Of a DNA stretch of 20,187 nucleotides, positions 1 to 7,257 are shown piece by piece. The number at the start of each line of letters is the position of its first letter. Positions within the stretch are counted from its first letter, which is position 1. The notes under the pieces were generated by a model. It saw only the letters and a program-made list of their open reading frames with translations. It had not been told where the DNA came from and did no database searches. Both the position numbers and the translations under genes were made by a program. Source of the DNA: JARRQB01 sp965368585 (GTDB lineage: Bacteria; Pseudomonadota; Gammaproteobacteria; Chromatiales; Chromatiaceae); NCBI GenBank assembly GCA_965368585.1, contig CBDUNM010000093.1:1-20187 (forward strand), written 5' to 3'.

Positions 1-29
1 AGCCCAGTCGTATTTTGCAGCGCAACATA

Positions 30-2711
30 ATGAAGAAGCAATACCTATCCAAAGTGTTCGAGCCTTCCTCGGTCGCAGTCATCGGGGCCTCCGAGCATGA
101 AAACTCGGTCGGCGGACAAATCCTGCACAACCTTCTGGCGAGTGACTTTCAGGGTGAGATCTACCCGGTCAATCCCAAGCACGAGCGGGTCAAGGGGCTC
201 GACACCTACCCGTCGCTGAGCGCCATCGATCACCCGGTCGACCTGGCGATCATCGCCATCCCCGCCAAGCATATTCCGGCTGTCATGCGCGAATGTGGTG
301 ATCATGGCGTCGGCGCGGCCGTCGTGTTGTCGGCCGGCTTCGCCGAAGTCGGCAAAGCCGGAAGATACCTGCAGAACGAAGTCGTGGATATTGCGCGCAC
401 CCACCGCATTCCATTGATCGGTCCCAATTGCCTCGGCATTATACGGCCACGGGTCGGCCTCAATGCGACCTTTGCCAAGAGCTCGGTCAAGAAGGGGCAC
501 GTGGCCCTGGTGGCACAGTCGGGCGCCTTTTGCACCGCGCTGCTGGACTGGGCCGATACACAGGGACATGGGTTTTCCGCCGTGGCATCGCTCGGGGCGA
601 CCGCCGATATCGGCTTTGGCGACGTACTCGACTATCTGGCCGTAGACCCCGAAACCCGCAGTATTCTGCTGTACGTGGAGGGTATCAGCGACGCACGCAG
701 CTTTATCAGCGGATTGCGGGTTGCGGCACGCCTGAAACCCGTCATTGTAGTCAAGTCCGGGCGCAACGAGAGCGGAACCCGCGCTGCGGTATCCCATACC
801 GGCGCGCTGGTTGGCTCCGACCATGTATTCGATGCCGCAATTCAACGGGCCGGCGCGGTTCGGGTGAAGTCGGTGAGCGAACTGTTTGCCGCCGCCCAGC
901 TGCTGGCCTCGGGGACCCGGGTCGAGGGGCCACGTCTGGCTATCCTAACCAACGGCGGCGGACCCGGCGTGATGGCAGCCGACCGCGCGGCGGACCTCAA
1001 CGTACCGCTCGCGGAACCCAACGAAAGCTCCTGCCAAAAGCTCTGCGAAGTCTTGCCGGAACACTGGTCGCACAGTAATCCGATCGACATTCTCGGCGAC
1101 GCTGATCCTTCCAGGTACCGCGCCGCGGCCGAGATCCTGCTCGCCGACAAGGGCGTCGATGGCATTCTGGTGTTGTTGACGCCGCAAGCCATGACCGACC
1201 CGACAGGCTGCGCGCAAGCGGTTATTGAGGCAGCCAAGAGGTCGCGCAAACCCGTATTGGCCTGTTGGATGGGTGAGGGACTGGTCAAAGCGGGGCGCAA
1301 GGCATTCGACGACGCGGGTATCCCGCAGTTCCGCAGCCCGGAAGCGGGCGTCGAGGCCTTCGGCTACCTCGCGTGCTATCGCACCAACCAGAAAGCCTTG
1401 CTACAAGCGCCCGGCCCCCTGTCGAAACACAAAGAACCCGATGTCGACGGCGCGCGCCTGATCATCGAGCACGCCTTGAGCGAACGCCGTACCACGCTCA
1501 GCGGCGCCGAAGGCAAGGCCGTATTACGAGCCTTCCAGATCCCAACGTCGCCGTGCATCAACGTCAGTACCGCCGCGGAGGCCTTGATCGCCGCCGAAGG
1601 CGTGGGTCTGCCGATCGCAATGAAAATCAATTCTCCCGACATCACGCACAAATCGGATGTCGGCGGCGTGCGGCTCAACATCCGCGAGCCGCGTTCTGTG
1701 CGCACGGCATTTCGTGAAATGGTCGATGGCATTCAGGCGAGATGTCCCGACGCACGCGTCGAGGGCGTCAGCATCGAACCCATGCTAGAGCGGCCGAATG
1801 CGCGCGAAATCACGATCGGAATCGCCACCGACCCCGTATTCGGACCGATCATCAGTTTCGGCGCCGGCGGCACGGCGATCGAGATCTTTGCCGATACCAA
1901 TGTTGCGCTGCCGCCGTTGAACGAATATCTGAGCAAAGAGCTGATCAAAGGCACGCGGGCGGCCAAGTTCCTGAAACACTTCCGCAACCAGCCCGAAGCG
2001 AATATCGTGCAGCTGGTGGACGTCTTGCAGCGCATTTCGGAGATCATCTGCGAACTACCTGAAGTCCGTGAACTGGATATCAACCCGCTATTGGTCGATG
2101 AAGAAGGGGTGATCGCCGTCGACGCGCGGGTGATCGTTGCCAGGCCCGAGACGAGCACCGCGCGCTACGGACATATGGCCATCCACCCTTACCCCGTGGA
2201 ACTGGTGACGCAATGGCAGCTCGCCGACGGCACCGATGTAGTAGTTCGCCCGATTCGACCCGAGGACGCCGAAATCGAGCAGGAGTTCGTCAAATCCCTA
2301 TCGGCCGAAAGTAAGTACTTCCGATTTATGCAAAGTCTGGACAAGCTCACGCCCTTGATGCTGGCACGATTTACGCAAATTGATTACGACCGTGAGATGG
2401 CACTGGTCGCCGTAATCAGAGAAGGGACTCCAGACGCGGAAATGTTGAGTGTAACCCGTTACGTGAGCAATCCCGACCGGCATTCCTGCGAATTTGCGCT
2501 GACGGTCGGCGACAACTGGCAAAGGCTCGGCATTGGTCAGGAGATGATGCGACGCCTGATGGCGGTGGCTCGCGACCGAGGCATCGAAGTGATGGAAGGC
2601 GAGGTACTCTCCAATAACAGTAAGATGCTGGCGCTCTGTGAACGCATGGGATTCCGCATCGCGCACGACGGACCGGAGCGCGACGTGGTTCAGGTGCGCC
2701 GACACTTGTAA
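30..2711 (+). CDS. Bifunctional ADP-forming acyl-CoA synthetase / GNAT acetyltransferase (Pat-like)
   Basis: The protein is 893 residues from the ATG at 30. A TTG at 15 is in frame but the family's N-terminus (KVFEPSSVAVIGAS) fits the ATG. Domains in order are a CoA-binding Rossmann domain (about 1-125, SSVAVIGAS), succinyl-CoA-ligase-like domains (about 145-455), an ATP-grasp domain (about 475-705, with DITHKSDVGGV) and a GNAT domain (about 725-893) with the acetyl-CoA loop Q831-R-L-G-I-G836 and a candidate catalytic Glu821. Members such as Salmonella Pat acetylate lysines of metabolic enzymes, including acetyl-CoA synthetase, while ADP-forming relatives make acyl-CoA. The phospho-His position of the ADP-forming enzymes appears kept as His256 (VSHTGAL), so the synthetase half may be active. 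It stands alone on the plus strand and converges on erpA. Family assignment is firm; which activity dominates is not. Confidence 0.93.
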   Translation: MKKQYLSKVFEPSSVAVIGASEHENSVGGQILHNLLASDFQGEIYPVNPKHERVKGLDTYPSLSAIDHPVDLAIIAIPAKHIPAVMRECGDHGVGAAVVLSAGFAEVGKAGRYLQNEVVDIARTHRIPLIGPNCLGIIRPRVGLNATFAKSSVKKGHVALVAQSGAFCTALLDWADTQGHGFSAVASLGATADIGFGDVLDYLAVDPETRSILLYVEGISDARSFISGLRVAARLKPVIVVKSGRNESGTRAAVSHTGALVGSDHVFDAAIQRAGAVRVKSVSELFAAAQLLASGTRVEGPRLAILTNGGGPGVMAADRAADLNVPLAEPNESSCQKLCEVLPEHWSHSNPIDILGDADPSRYRAAAEILLADKGVDGILVLLTPQAMTDPTGCAQAVIEAAKRSRKPVLACWMGEGLVKAGRKAFDDAGIPQFRSPEAGVEAFGYLACYRTNQKALLQAPGPLSKHKEPDVDGARLIIEHALSERRTTLSGAEGKAVLRAFQIPTSPCINVSTAAEALIAAEGVGLPIAMKINSPDITHKSDVGGVRLNIREPRSVRTAFREMVDGIQARCPDARVEGVSIEPMLERPNAREITIGIATDPVFGPIISFGAGGTAIEIFADTNVALPPLNEYLSKELIKGTRAAKFLKHFRNQPEANIVQLVDVLQRISEIICELPEVRELDINPLLVDEEGVIAVDARVIVARPETSTARYGHMAIHPYPVELVTQWQLADGTDVVVRPIRPEDAEIEQEFVKSLSAESKYFRFMQSLDKLTPLMLARFTQIDYDREMALVAVIREGTPDAEMLSVTRYVSNPDRHSCEFALTVGDNWQRLGIGQEMMRRLMAVARDRGIEVMEGEVLSNNSKMLALCERMGFRIAHDGPERDVVQVRRHL

Positions 2712-2834
2712 CGACGTAAAAAAAATGGCGGTATACGGCGCGGTCTGCAACCGGCGCCGGCGATTCACTCGCTACGCCACCGTCCCAAGGCCGCGAGCCA
2801 CTAGTGCGCGTGACGGCCATCCGTCCCTCGATTG

Positions 2835-2864
2835 AAAAAAGCGCCGAACCGGCGGTTTGTTTTT
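2835..2864. terminator. Bidirectional rho-independent terminator between the Pat-like gene and erpA
   Basis: A stem CGCCG / CGGCG with an AAC loop (2842-2854) is preceded by AAAAAAG and followed by GTTTGTTTTT, so either strand yields a hairpin followed by a U-rich run. It sits between two convergent genes, where a shared terminator is expected. The rest of the 2712-2886 gap shows nothing recognisable. Confidence 0.75.
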
Positions 2865-2886
2865 CGGTACCTTGAGGCGCGATTTC

Positions 2887-3240
2887 TCAGGTAGAGAACG
2901 ACGACCCACAGCCGCAGGTGGTGGATGCGTTCGGGTTACGAATTACAAATTGCGCGCCCTGCAACCCCTCCGAGTAGTCGACTTCGGCTCCCATGAGATA
3001 TTGCAGGCTCATCGGGTCGATTAGCAGGGTTACCCCGTCCGTGACGATCTTTTCGTCACCGTCATTTACGGTTTCATCAAAGGTGAACCCGTACTGGAAA
3101 CCGGAACACCCGCCTCCCTGAACGTATATGCGAAGCATCAGTTCCTGATTGCCCTCTTCGGCGATCAGCTCCGACACCTTCTTCGCCGCAGCCGATGTGA
3201 ATAAAAGGGGATCTTGGGCCTCTACCGCTTGTTCGCTCAT
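2887..3240 (-). CDS. erpA: Iron-sulfur cluster insertion protein ErpA (A-type carrier)
   Basis: The 117-residue protein has the complete A-type carrier pattern: Cys45 in GGGCSGFQYGF, and Cys109 and Cys111 in the C-terminal CGCGSSF. E. coli ErpA (114 residues) has the same three-cysteine layout. ErpA delivers Fe-S clusters to apo-enzymes in the cytoplasm, classically the isoprenoid enzymes IspG and IspH. The start at 3240 has an AGGA eight bases upstream. The gene follows bactofilin on the same strand after a 115-base gap holding a likely IscR-controlled promoter, so it can be transcribed separately from the argC side. A second, divergent A-type carrier lies at 9337-9714. Confidence 0.96.
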   Translation of the reverse strand: MSEQAVEAQDPLLFTSAAAKKVSELIAEEGNQELMLRIYVQGGGCSGFQYGFTFDETVNDGDEKIVTDGVTLLIDPMSLQYLMGAEVDYSEGLQGAQFVIRNPNASTTCGCGSSFST

Positions 3241-3290
3241 TGCTCAATCCTATACTTGAAATTCGCCGCAAAAGTGCCGCCGACATCCAT

Positions 3291-3324
3291 TAGTTTCGCT
3301 TTTCCGAGTACTTTAGTCAACTAT
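3291..3324 (-). promoter_or_regulatory. Candidate IscR type-1 operator and promoter of erpA
   Basis: Read on the minus strand, 3324 to 3301 is ATAGTTGACTAAA followed by GTACTCGGAAA. This closely resembles the type-1 IscR site of the E. coli iscR promoter as I remember it (ATAGTTGACC, then AATTTACTCGGG). TTGACT (3315-3320) can serve as the -35 element. The -10 hexamer 17-18 bases on (GAAACT or AAACTA) is weak. IscR carrying a 2Fe-2S cluster represses type-1 sites, so erpA would be induced by iron limitation or oxidative stress. The site ends about 60 bases before the erpA ATG. Confidence 0.65.
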
Positions 3325-3355
3325 TGGCAGTGAGAGTTTCGGTGGCCCTGTAAGT

Positions 3356-3781
3356 TTATTCTGACGGCTGCCCCGCAATCGATGGTGCCGGCTCCGCTGA
3401 ACCGCCGGTCGGTTGCACCGCGGCTTCTTCAGAGTGAACCAACTGCCCGTTTACCTCGGCTCCCATAGCCATTTCCAACAGGCGGTAATAAACGGTACCG
3501 GTCACCCGGGCGGCGGAGGCCAGTTCGACGCGCGCGTTGGCGTACACGTCGCCGACGACCGTACCGTTGAGAATCAGATTGTCGACGCGAACATCGCCCT
3601 CCACCGTCCCCTTGTCACTCACCATCAAGGTAGAATTCGAATCCGGCTCGCCGACGACGTTGCCACGCACCGTTCCGTCCAGATGCAGGCCGGCTTTGAA
3701 GTGCACGTCGCCGCTCACGTCCGTGCCAACGCCGATAACCGTTGAAACCTTAGGGGCTCTAAACTTCCGCATACGTGCCAT
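3356..3781 (-). CDS. Bactofilin (polymer-forming cytoskeletal protein)
   Basis: The 141-residue protein is a bactofilin. Residues about 14-115 form the right-handed beta-helix domain, visible as repeated short turns such as GDVHFKAGLHLDGTVRGNV, GDVRVDNLILNGTVVGDV and ANARVELASAARVTG. A basic N-terminus (MARMRKFRAPK) and a Pro/Ala/Glu-rich tail flank it, as is usual. Bactofilins polymerise without nucleotide into filaments that place cell-wall enzymes and polar structures. The start at 3781 has a GGAG 13 bases upstream. It lies between a membrane coiled-coil gene and erpA, an order I associate with gammaproteobacteria such as Pseudomonas. Confidence 0.93.
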   Translation of the reverse strand: MARMRKFRAPKVSTVIGVGTDVSGDVHFKAGLHLDGTVRGNVVGEPDSNSTLMVSDKGTVEGDVRVDNLILNGTVVGDVYANARVELASAARVTGTVYYRLLEMAMGAEVNGQLVHSEEAAVQPTGGSAEPAPSIAGQPSE

Positions 3782-4027
3782 CTAAAACATTCTCCAGACC
3801 AAGTATGTACTTCCACAGAGTCGCCCCGAAAACCTCAACCGATGGCGCAACCCGATGGGGGGTCAAATTTAGTCAAAATCAAGTCATTGAGGATTACAGT
3901 CCGGCTTTTCCGTCGCGCCGGGGCGCGCACGGTTTTCGGGTCCGGATGGCGCCCGCGACCCGCGCGCCAAACTGCAGCACCGCCACCCCCGCAGGTATCC
4001 GGAACGAAAAAATCACCGCTGCGTGTT
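3782..4027. other. 246-base non-coding gap upstream of bactofilin
   Basis: This stretch separates the DUF6776 gene from bactofilin on the minus strand. Short open frames here lack family similarity or a convincing start. The right half is very GC-rich; the left half holds an AT-rich patch (about 3862-3885) with TTGACT at 3871-3876 on the minus strand but no good -10 element downstream. It may hold a bactofilin promoter; none can be assigned with confidence. Confidence 0.4.
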
Positions 4028-4768
4028 TCAAGCATTTTCGGCCTTGGTGACCCGCCAGTCGATAATGTGTTGCAAAGGTTTGAGCTTGCGGTCTTCTGGG
4101 GTGATTTCGATCGTCACGGTCGACGGCTCGAAATCGACGGGCAGCACCAGCCGCCCCGTGACATCCTGAAAGTTTTTGAAACGCAGTTTGCGCGCGTCTT
4201 TCTTGCTTTCGTCCAATTCGGACAACTTAAACGTACGAGCCCGTCCTTGGAGCAGGCCGGATACGCTCATGCCCAGCTTACCACGCACGGTGCTGACGTT
4301 TTCGACCGCCTGGATGACCGTCAGCCGGTATTGAAACTCTCTGCGGCCGAGGGCTTCGAGTCGGAAATCGCGGATCTGCAAGTCGCCGTCACCGGCGGAT
4401 ACCAGCTCGCGCAGAAAGGCGATTTCCCGTTTCAGCTTGGCGCGCTCATCCTGCAGCGTCTTGACCCCATCCTGCACGAGACGAGCCGCATCGCGATCAA
4501 TCTGCCGTGCCCGTTGGTGATCATCCGCGGCGATCTGTAGCGCAGCCTTCTCTTCGGTCAGTTGCTCCACCCGATTCTGCAATCTGGTTTGTATCTTAAT
4601 CGCTTCAAGGCTGTGGTAACCGGCCTGCTGGCGGCCCAGGTCGTACATCAAAAACGACCAGCCCAACACCAGCAACACGCCCGCGACCAACAGCCAATAC
4701 CGTCCTTGGCCACGCTCGGGGAGAACGATCTGGGGTGTCTTGAACTTGGTTGTCTTGATTCGCGACAC
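4028..4768 (-). CDS. DUF6776 family membrane coiled-coil protein
   Basis: The 246-residue protein starts with GTG at 4768. It has a short basic N-terminus, one transmembrane segment at about 24-42 (WLLVAGVLLVLGWSFLM), a long helical, charged coiled-coil region (about 50-125, rich in Gln, Glu, Lys and Arg) and a C-terminal beta-rich domain (about 125-240), presumably periplasmic. I recognise it as the DUF6776 protein commonly found between argC and bactofilin in gammaproteobacteria. No biochemical function is known to me. It begins 18 bases after argC ends, so the two are probably co-transcribed. The single membrane anchor plus coiled coil next to bactofilin suggests a role in cell envelope organisation; that is inference. 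Confidence 0.82.
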   Translation of the reverse strand: MSRIKTTKFKTPQIVLPERGQGRYWLLVAGVLLVLGWSFLMYDLGRQQAGYHSLEAIKIQTRLQNRVEQLTEEKAALQIAADDHQRARQIDRDAARLVQDGVKTLQDERAKLKREIAFLRELVSAGDGDLQIRDFRLEALGRREFQYRLTVIQAVENVSTVRGKLGMSVSGLLQGRARTFKLSELDESKKDARKLRFKNFQDVTGRLVLPVDFEPSTVTIEITPEDRKLKPLQHIIDWRVTKAENA

Positions 4769-4786
4769 GAAGCTCAGCCACCTGGC

Positions 4787-5815
4787 TCAGGGCAACAGTG
4801 CAACTTGCTGCAACCCGGCGGTCTCGTCCAATCCGAACATCAGGTTCATGTTCTGCACGGCCTGACCCGCCGCGCCCTTGGTGAGGTTATCGATCACCGA
4901 AAGTACCACTACGGTGTCTTCACCCTGGGGCTGATGCACGGCAATACGGCAAGAATTGACGCCACGTACCGACCGCGTTTCAGGGTGCGAACCGGGAGGC
5001 ATGACATCGACAAAAGGTTCATCAGCGTAACGCCGCTCGAACAATGCCTGAACATCGACGAAACGCTGCAGCCGGGCGTACAAGGTGGCATGGATACCTC
5101 TGATCATAGGCACCAAATGTGGCACGAACACCAGGCCTACCGGCCCTTTACCGGCGCTCACGAGCGTCTGTTTGATCTCCGGAAGATGCCGATGACCCGA
5201 CACTCCGTAAGCCTTGAAGCTCTCCCCCGCTTCGGCCATCAACGTCCCGACCTGCGCACCCCGACCGGCGCCGCTGACGCCCGACTTGCAATCCGCAACC
5301 AGCCGGTCCGCCTCGACCGCTCCGCTTTCGATGAGGGGAAGAAAACCCAGCGCCGTCGCGGTCGGATAACAACCCGGGTTTGCCACCAGCCGCGCCTGCC
5401 GAATCGCGTCACGGTGCAACTCGGGCAAGCCGTAGACGGCTTCCTGCAGCAATTCAGGGCAGGCATGCGGCATGCCGTACCACTGCTCCCATTGCGCCGG
5501 ATCGCGCAGGCGGAAATCGGCGGCGAGATCGATGACTTTCACGCTACGGTCCAGCAGGTCGGGAACCATCTTCATGGCGGTGCCGTTGGGCGTGGCGAAC
5601 AAGATCAGATCGCAATTCCCGAGGCGCCGCGAATCCGGCGCGGTAAACGCCAAATCGAGATGGCCCCGCAGGCTCGTGAACATCTGCGCGACCGGAGTGC
5701 CCGCCTCGGTTCTGGAAGTGATCGCGACCAGTTCGACTTCGGGGTGGACGGCGAGCAGACGCAACAACTCGGCGCCTGTGTAACCCGTACCACCGACAAT
5801 ACCCACTTTGATCAT
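4787..5815 (-). CDS. argC: N-acetyl-gamma-glutamyl-phosphate reductase
   Basis: The 342-residue protein is a full-length type 1 ArgC. It has the NADP-binding Rossmann start (MIKVGIVGGTGYTGAELLRL) and the catalytic cysteine at 149 in the family signature VANPGCYPTA. It reduces N-acetylglutamyl phosphate to N-acetylglutamate semialdehyde, the third step of arginine synthesis, in the cytoplasm. It is the first gene of the leftward block argC / DUF6776 / bactofilin / erpA and diverges from the DUF4126-hemJ block. Confidence 0.97.
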   Translation of the reverse strand: MIKVGIVGGTGYTGAELLRLLAVHPEVELVAITSRTEAGTPVAQMFTSLRGHLDLAFTAPDSRRLGNCDLILFATPNGTAMKMVPDLLDRSVKVIDLAADFRLRDPAQWEQWYGMPHACPELLQEAVYGLPELHRDAIRQARLVANPGCYPTATALGFLPLIESGAVEADRLVADCKSGVSGAGRGAQVGTLMAEAGESFKAYGVSGHRHLPEIKQTLVSAGKGPVGLVFVPHLVPMIRGIHATLYARLQRFVDVQALFERRYADEPFVDVMPPGSHPETRSVRGVNSCRIAVHQPQGEDTVVVLSVIDNLTKGAAGQAVQNMNLMFGLDETAGLQQVALLP

Positions 5816-5845
5816 GTTCTGAATGCCTTGGGAACGATGTTTAAC

Positions 5846-5875
5846 GATATATCAAAGAAACCAAACGCCTTGTAA
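5846..5875 (-). promoter_or_regulatory. Weak candidate promoter for argC within the divergent gap 5816-6108
   Basis: On the minus strand TTACAA (5870-5875) is followed 18 bases later by TATATC (5846-5851), about 30 bases before the argC ATG. Both hexamers are poor matches to sigma-70 consensus. This is the most AT-rich part of the 293-base argC/DUF4126 gap. The rest of the gap is GC-rich and shows no gene or RNA element that I recognise, and no clear plus-strand promoter. Confidence 0.25.
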
Positions 5876-6108
5876 CGACGGGGTCGACACTCAAGCACTG
5901 CGCACGGCGAAGCGTTCGCCGCCGCGTTCTTCGGGCCGTGGTTTCGGGGCGCCTATATTAACGCCAATCTGGCAATTGCGCGCGCGACAAACGCGGGAGC
6001 CGCATTCGCCAACGTGCTAAAGTGCTCGACCGAAGCGGATCGGTGCTGCACCGGTGACGGGACGCTGGCGGGTCTGGGGAAAAGTATTCGGGAGGTCTTG
6101 CAACTACC

Positions 6109-6798
6109 ATGGATACCATCCACGCCGTTTCTTTGATGTTGGGGGCCGGCTGGGCGGCGGGAATCAACTTGTACGCGGCCATGCTGGTCATCGGCGTGTT
6201 GGGGATCAGCGGGCAGATTGAACTGCCACCAGGCTTGGAACTGTTAAGCCATCCCGGAGTCCTGACGGCGGCCGGTATCATGTATGTTGTCGAATTTTTT
6301 GCGGACAAGATTCCGGGCGCCGATACAGGTTGGGACGGTCTCCACACCTTTATCCGAATACCTGCCGGCGCCCTCATGGCCGGCGGCGCAGCCGACGGGT
6401 TGAATATCGGCCAAGGCGGTGAACTGATCGGGCTGCTCGTGGGCGGAGGCCTGGCTGCCACCAGCCACGTCGCCAAGGCCGGCACCCGGGCACTGATCAA
6501 CACCTCACCCGAACCCGTCACCAATTTGACGGCATCGCTGACCGAAGACGTTGCCGTGGTCGGCCGCTTGTGGGTCGCGCTCCATCACCCCTGGGTTTTC
6601 CTCAGCCTGTTGGTTGCCTTCCTGCTGCTGGTTGCTTGGTTGCTGCCCCGCCTCTGGCGCGCATTGCGACGGGTTGTAGGCGCCCTGCATCGCTGGTTCG
6701 GAGGAAGCGCCGAGACAGGTGCCAGCCGAAAATTCGTTGCACGACCCCAGGAAGTCGTCAAAGATCTGTACCACGATGCCGTAAACAAGAAATCATGA
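6109..6798 (+). CDS. DUF4126 family membrane protein
   Basis: The 229-residue protein matches the DUF4126 pattern: an N-terminal hydrophobic block with LMLGAGWAAGINLYAAMLV, then a conserved loop with VEFFADKIPGADTGWDGLHT, then Gly/Ala-rich membrane helices (AGALMAGGAADG, LLVGGGLAATSHVAKAGTRA). A further membrane helix (about 160-187, FLSLLVAFLLLVAWLLPRL) and a basic tail follow. The family's function is unknown. The ATG at 6109 has a GGAGGT 12 bases upstream, which is slightly distant. It heads a three-gene plus-strand block with hemJ 34 bases downstream. Confidence 0.88.
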   Translation: MDTIHAVSLMLGAGWAAGINLYAAMLVIGVLGISGQIELPPGLELLSHPGVLTAAGIMYVVEFFADKIPGADTGWDGLHTFIRIPAGALMAGGAADGLNIGQGGELIGLLVGGGLAATSHVAKAGTRALINTSPEPVTNLTASLTEDVAVVGRLWVALHHPWVFLSLLVAFLLLVAWLLPRLWRALRRVVGALHRWFGGSAETGASRKFVARPQEVVKDLYHDAVNKKS

Positions 6799-6832
6799 TC
6801 ATGGAACTCGACCGAATTTTGGGAACATCCCG

Positions 6833-7246
6833 ATGCTTTGGCTAAAGGCGTTTCACATCATCTTTCTGGTGTCGTGGTACGCGGGCCTGTTCTATCTACC
6901 CCGTTTATTCGTGCATCACGCCATGACCGAGGATGCGGCGACCCGCCGACGCCTGGAAATCATGGAGCGCAAGCTGTTCTGGTTCATCACGCCCTGGGCG
7001 GTACTGACGGTACTCCTCGGCATCATATTGGCGACGCTTTATTTCGACTGGAGCGCGGCCTGGCTGCAGGTAAAAACCGGCTTGGTGCTCTTGCTGGTGG
7101 CCTTTCATCTATGGTGCGGCAAACTGATGCGCGATTTTCGGGCGACCGGCAACCCGCACAGCCATGTCTGGTTTCGATGGTTCAACGAGTTCCCGCTCCT
7201 GATTCTGGTCGCGGCCGTGCTGCTCGTCGTTTTCAAGCCGATTTGA
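6833..7246 (+). CDS. hemJ: Protoporphyrinogen IX oxidase HemJ
   Basis: The 137-residue, four-helix membrane protein carries the HemJ signature: conserved His8 in MLWLKAFHIIFLVSWYAGLFY, the LPRLFVHH segment, ITPWAVLTVLLG in helix 2, and LQVKTGLVLLLVAFH in helix 3. HemJ oxidises protoporphyrinogen IX to protoporphyrin IX in the inner membrane, the penultimate step of heme synthesis, and replaces HemG or HemY in many gammaproteobacteria. Placement near argC is also seen in Pseudomonas. The heme gene hemL lies in the same window at 12081. The TPR gene follows 11 bases downstream. Confidence 0.93.
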   Translation: MLWLKAFHIIFLVSWYAGLFYLPRLFVHHAMTEDAATRRRLEIMERKLFWFITPWAVLTVLLGIILATLYFDWSAAWLQVKTGLVLLLVAFHLWCGKLMRDFRATGNPHSHVWFRWFNEFPLLILVAAVLLVVFKPI

Positions 7247-7257
7247 ACGGGCCAGTC

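Noticed and set aside
3862..3885. A second IscR-like or promoter-like patch (TTGACTAAATTTGACC on the minus strand) upstream of bactofilin
   Set aside because: Only the TTGACTAAA half resembles the IscR site; the second half (ACTCGG) is missing and no -10 follows.
4562..5875. Long plus-strand open frame (about 437 codons) opposite argC and the DUF6776 gene
   Set aside because: It is fully antisense to argC, whose sequence is unmistakable. Its translation is rich in Arg, Gln and His with no family resemblance, as expected of a GC-rich shadow frame.
6838..7257. Upstream extension of the TPR membrane protein through hemJ
   Set aside because: The extension would overlap the whole of hemJ in another frame, and its residues are Arg/Gly-rich shadow sequence. 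The ATG at 7258 is a natural start 11 bases after hemJ.
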